The notes beneath the pieces are model-generated. The model searched no databases. It was not told the DNA's origin and saw nothing but the letters and a program-made list of their open reading frames with translations. This document shows positions 5,172 through 6,898 of a stretch of 6,898 nt of DNA, piece by piece. Made by a program: the position numbers and the translations under genes. How positions within the stretch are numbered: the stretch's first letter is position 1; each line of letters begins with the position of its first letter. Origin of the DNA: Methanosarcinales archaeon (GTDB lineage Archaea > Halobacteriota > Methanosarcinia > Methanosarcinales > Methanogasteraceae); contig DTYY01000108.1 of assembly GCA_012961645.1 (NCBI GenBank), positions 1 to 6,898 of the forward strand, read 5' to 3'.

Positions 5172-5786
5172 TCACTGCCTGAACATCTCAGGTGCAACCG
5201 TTGCGATGAACCCGACGATCACTCCCGTGAAGATCGCCTCGACTGCGATGATCGGGATATGAGTGATCACAACAAGCACCGTCGTCTCGAGGAACACTTC
5301 ACCGGTTGTGAGCAGTTCTGCCGCAAGAAACAATAGTGCGAGCACCACGGCAATTCCCCCTGCGATCGCGCCAGATAGCGATGCCTTCTTCCTTGTTTCC
5401 GAGCTGATGTCAGGACCGGTTCCGGATTTGAATATCAGATAGGCGACGAGCGCAGGAATGCCCATGTTGACCGTGTTGATCCCGATCGTCGTGACCCCGC
5501 CGAACCCGAAGAGGAAACACTGCAGGACGAGCGCGACAAAAATGCATGGATACGCAAGTATTCCAAGCATCACTCCTGCAAAACCGTTTAATATGAAGTG
5601 AACACTCGTGGGTCCCATCTGTATGTGCACGAGCGATACGACAAATACCGCGGCTGTGATTACCGAGAGTCTTGGCACATCCTCTATCTTCATCTTTGAG
5701 AGTGCATACACAAGGATTATGGCTGTCACTGCCCAGCCGGCCTCCCAGAGCAATGGGTCAAGAACACCATCTGAGATGTGTACCAT
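5172..5786 (-). CDS. nikM: Nickel/cobalt ECF transporter substrate-binding membrane component NikM/CbiM
   Basis: A 204-residue membrane protein of the CbiM/NikM family, which binds Ni2+ or Co2+ and releases it inward. It has about six hydrophobic segments and the family signatures MxHISDGVL at the N-terminus, GPTSVHFILNGFAGVMLG (58-75) with the conserved His63, and ITHIPIIAVEAIFTG (174-188). In studied NikM the metal is held by the N-terminal amine, His2 and a His of the TSVH motif. Here a Val precedes the His (Met-Val-His). Removal of the initiator Met, usual before Val, would put the His back at position 2. No alternative start exists in frame. GGTGA (5794-5798) seven bases upstream supports ATG 5784-5786. 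Nickel is favoured over cobalt because of the nikK and nikL neighbours and the absence of a cbiN-like gene; the metal itself is inference. Confidence 0.92.
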   Translation of the reverse strand: MVHISDGVLDPLLWEAGWAVTAIILVYALSKMKIEDVPRLSVITAAVFVVSLVHIQMGPTSVHFILNGFAGVMLGILAYPCIFVALVLQCFLFGFGGVTTIGINTVNMGIPALVAYLIFKSGTGPDISSETRKKASLSGAIAGGIAVVLALLFLAAELLTTGEVFLETTVLVVITHIPIIAVEAIFTGVIVGFIATVAPEMFRQ

Positions 5787-5800
5787 TTATTCTTCACCCT

Positions 5801-6283
5801 CTACTCCTTTTCATACTGCTTCCTCATCTTTCTGGCTGCAAGGATCATTGCTATTCCTGCAAGCCCTGCCAGATATCCGAGTCCAGCGATCGTCTCTGTT
5901 AGCGGCAGACCCTCTTCTTCCTGCTCTGCTTCTGCAAGCCCTGCCCCTCCTGTCAGGTTCACCATCTCTTCACCTTTGTGTCCTGACTCTTCCACCACTG
6001 CCCTGTACTCGGATACGCCGATCAACGGCGGGAAATAGTACATCCCATCCTCATCTGCCTTACCTGTAAGGTACAGTTCTTCCTGCCCGTCCCTGATCGC
6101 ATATATCTCCACATCTGCATCCGCCATGGGAGTCGCATCTCCGCCACCGAAATACGCCTTTATCTGTATCTCGCTCACCCGTCCCTGTACGATCACCCGG
6201 TGTGCGGATGCGGAAGGGCATATCAGTGCCGTGCACAGGATCAATATCAGTGCCAGAACACCCAGACTTCTGATCGTTTTCAT
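5801..6283 (-). CDS. nikL: NikL-like membrane-anchored accessory protein of the nickel ECF transporter
   Basis: A 160-residue protein with a signal peptide (hydrophobic core about 7-22, SASA before the cut at 27/28), an extracytoplasmic beta-type domain (about 29-112), an acidic linker (EAEQEEEG, 118-125) and one membrane helix (about 131-149) with a basic cytoplasmic tail RKMRKQYEK. Segments such as AYFGGGDATPMADADVEIY and TGKADEDGMYYF follow the pattern of carboxypeptidase-regulatory or DUF4198-like repeats found in NikL and NikK. The predicted mature protein begins with His (HRVIV), as in related NikL-type proteins, and that His may touch the metal. NikL with NikK replaces NikN in some NikMQO systems. 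The gene ends in TAG 14 bases before nikM. Its only good start (6281-6283) has a weak, oddly placed AAGGA. Confidence 0.8.
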   Translation of the reverse strand: MKTIRSLGVLALILILCTALICPSASAHRVIVQGRVSEIQIKAYFGGGDATPMADADVEIYAIRDGQEELYLTGKADEDGMYYFPPLIGVSEYRAVVEESGHKGEEMVNLTGGAGLAEAEQEEEGLPLTETIAGLGYLAGLAGIAMILAARKMRKQYEKE

Positions 6284-6320
6284 TCCTTGTTACCATCCTT
6301 GAAAAGTTTATCATTATGGA

Positions 6321-6353
6321 GGATCAACAGGAGCGATCAACCCCTGTTGATCC
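6321..6353. promoter_or_regulatory. Perfect 11-base dyad in the nikK-nikL spacer
   Basis: GGATCAACAGG (6321-6331) and CCTGTTGATCC (6343-6353) form a perfect inverted repeat around an 11-base loop. The heptamer GATCAAC also occurs inside the loop (6335-6341), giving two direct and one inverted copy spaced 13 and 11 bases. It lies in the largest gap of the operon (83 nt). No T-run follows directly on the coding strand, so a simple terminator is less likely than an mRNA hairpin that partitions nikK from nikLMQO, or an operator. Which of these applies cannot be told from sequence. Confidence 0.6.
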
Positions 6354-6366
6354 GAAGCCAACGATC

Positions 6367-6898
6367 TTACTTCCGCCTGACTATAAAGAATAGCGCTCCA
6401 AGAATTCCGACTGCGGCAAGGATGACTCCAAACCCTGGTGTGCTGGGTGCTTCTGCCGCTGCTTCCTTTGCCTCTTCTGCTGCCTGTTTGGCTTCATTTA
6501 CTGCCTTTGTAAGTTCTGCAGATGATACGGATGGAGCGGACGACTCTTCCGGTGGGAACTCCTCGATCAATGGAATGACAAAGACACCTCTCACGGCAGA
6601 TTCGCCCTCAGGTTCCATCGTAGCGCCGACAAACCAGATCCCTGGCTCATCGAGTGTGTACATAAACTCTCCATTCGCATTGGACGATGTGAGCCGTGTG
6701 AAGACCATCGGCGGGTCGTATGGGAACATACCCTCTGCGAGTTCTACTATCTCTTTTCCAGCATCCAGTGTGTGATATATCTCAACCTCCACCGGGGCCC
6801 CTGCAAGTGCTTTGCCGCCGTAGAGTGCCTTTCCTGCAAAGACAAAGCCCTCCTCCATGCCATAAGGTCGCATGTACGGGATGATCTCGGTCTCCTGA
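6367..6898 (-). CDS. nikK: NikK-like DUF4198 surface protein with PGF-CTERM tail (5' end outside window)
   Basis: The frame is open to the window edge and shows 176 C-terminal residues; an internal ATG at 6871-6873 is not the start. The visible part (QETEIIPYMRPYGMEEGFVF, then KALYGGKALAGAPVEVEIYH and NANGEFMYTLDEPGIWFVGA) is the C-terminal half of a DUF4198 domain, the periplasmic-type nickel-associated NikK family. An Ala/Glu/Lys-rich helical stretch follows (about 120-145 after the internal Met). The end is TPGFGVILAAVGILGALFF and then RRK: a PGF tripeptide (6430-6438), a hydrophobic helix and a basic end. That is the PGF-CTERM signal processed by archaeosortase A in Euryarchaeota, so the mature protein is probably lipid-anchored on the cell surface. 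It is the first visible gene of the nickel operon. Confidence 0.85.
   Translation of the reverse strand, partial: QETEIIPYMRPYGMEEGFVFAGKALYGGKALAGAPVEVEIYHTLDAGKEIVELAEGMFPYDPPMVFTRLTSSNANGEFMYTLDEPGIWFVGATMEPEGESAVRGVFVIPLIEEFPPEESSAPSVSSAELTKAVNEAKQAAEEAKEAAAEAPSTPGFGVILAAVGILGALFFIVRRK

Noticed and set aside
5608..6069. Plus-strand open frames opposite nikM and nikL
   Set aside because: They are low-complexity Ser/Pro/Leu translations mirroring real coding sequence on the other strand.

Overview
The window reads as archaeal chromosome, most likely a methanogen or methane/alkane-oxidising relative within the Euryarchaeota (Halobacteriota-type). The reasons are AT-rich TATA-like boxes just upstream of starts, strong GGAGG/GGTGA ribosome binding sites, a T-rich terminator, a PGF-CTERM (archaeosortase) surface-anchoring tail, and a complete nickel/cobalt ECF importer of the kind that supplies F430 and Ni enzymes. 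No marker such as mcr is present, so the assignment is inference. Every gene I can support lies on the minus strand; plus-strand ORFs are shadows.

Right half (6898 down to 3412): a five-gene operon read right to left. It holds nikK (DUF4198 protein, 5' end outside the window, with a PGF-CTERM tail), nikL (signal peptide plus one C-terminal membrane anchor), nikM/cbiM (substrate-specific membrane component), nikQ/cbiQ (EcfT transmembrane coupling protein) and nikO/cbiO (ATPase with a His-rich tail). Gaps are 83 nt (containing a strong dyad), 14 nt, 6 nt and a 4-nt GTGA overlap. NikK and NikL are the extracytoplasmic accessory parts, NikM binds the metal, NikQ couples, and NikO hydrolyses ATP.

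Middle (3411 to 2667): no intact gene. It contains a badly decayed aldehyde dehydrogenase (frameshifts, two internal deletions, an in-frame TAG, apparent loss of the catalytic Cys) joined directly to the C-terminal tip of an isoprenylcysteine-methyltransferase-like membrane protein, followed by a GC-rich hairpin repeat.

Left half (2666 to 1): three small membrane-protein genes: an unrecognised 125-aa protein, a DUF6064-like protein of 216 aa, and a 169-aa protein with two CxxC-x6-C clusters. At the extreme left is the N-terminus of a nitroreductase/Acg-like flavoprotein that was not in the supplied ORFs. The gene-poor stretch 1648-2288 holds another eroded membrane or exported protein relic and a second copy of the GC-rich repeat; a further copy sits at 189-263. 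The three copies share orientation and all lie between genes, which suggests a small dispersed REP/MITE-like family. No tRNA, rRNA, CRISPR or intact transposase was seen.
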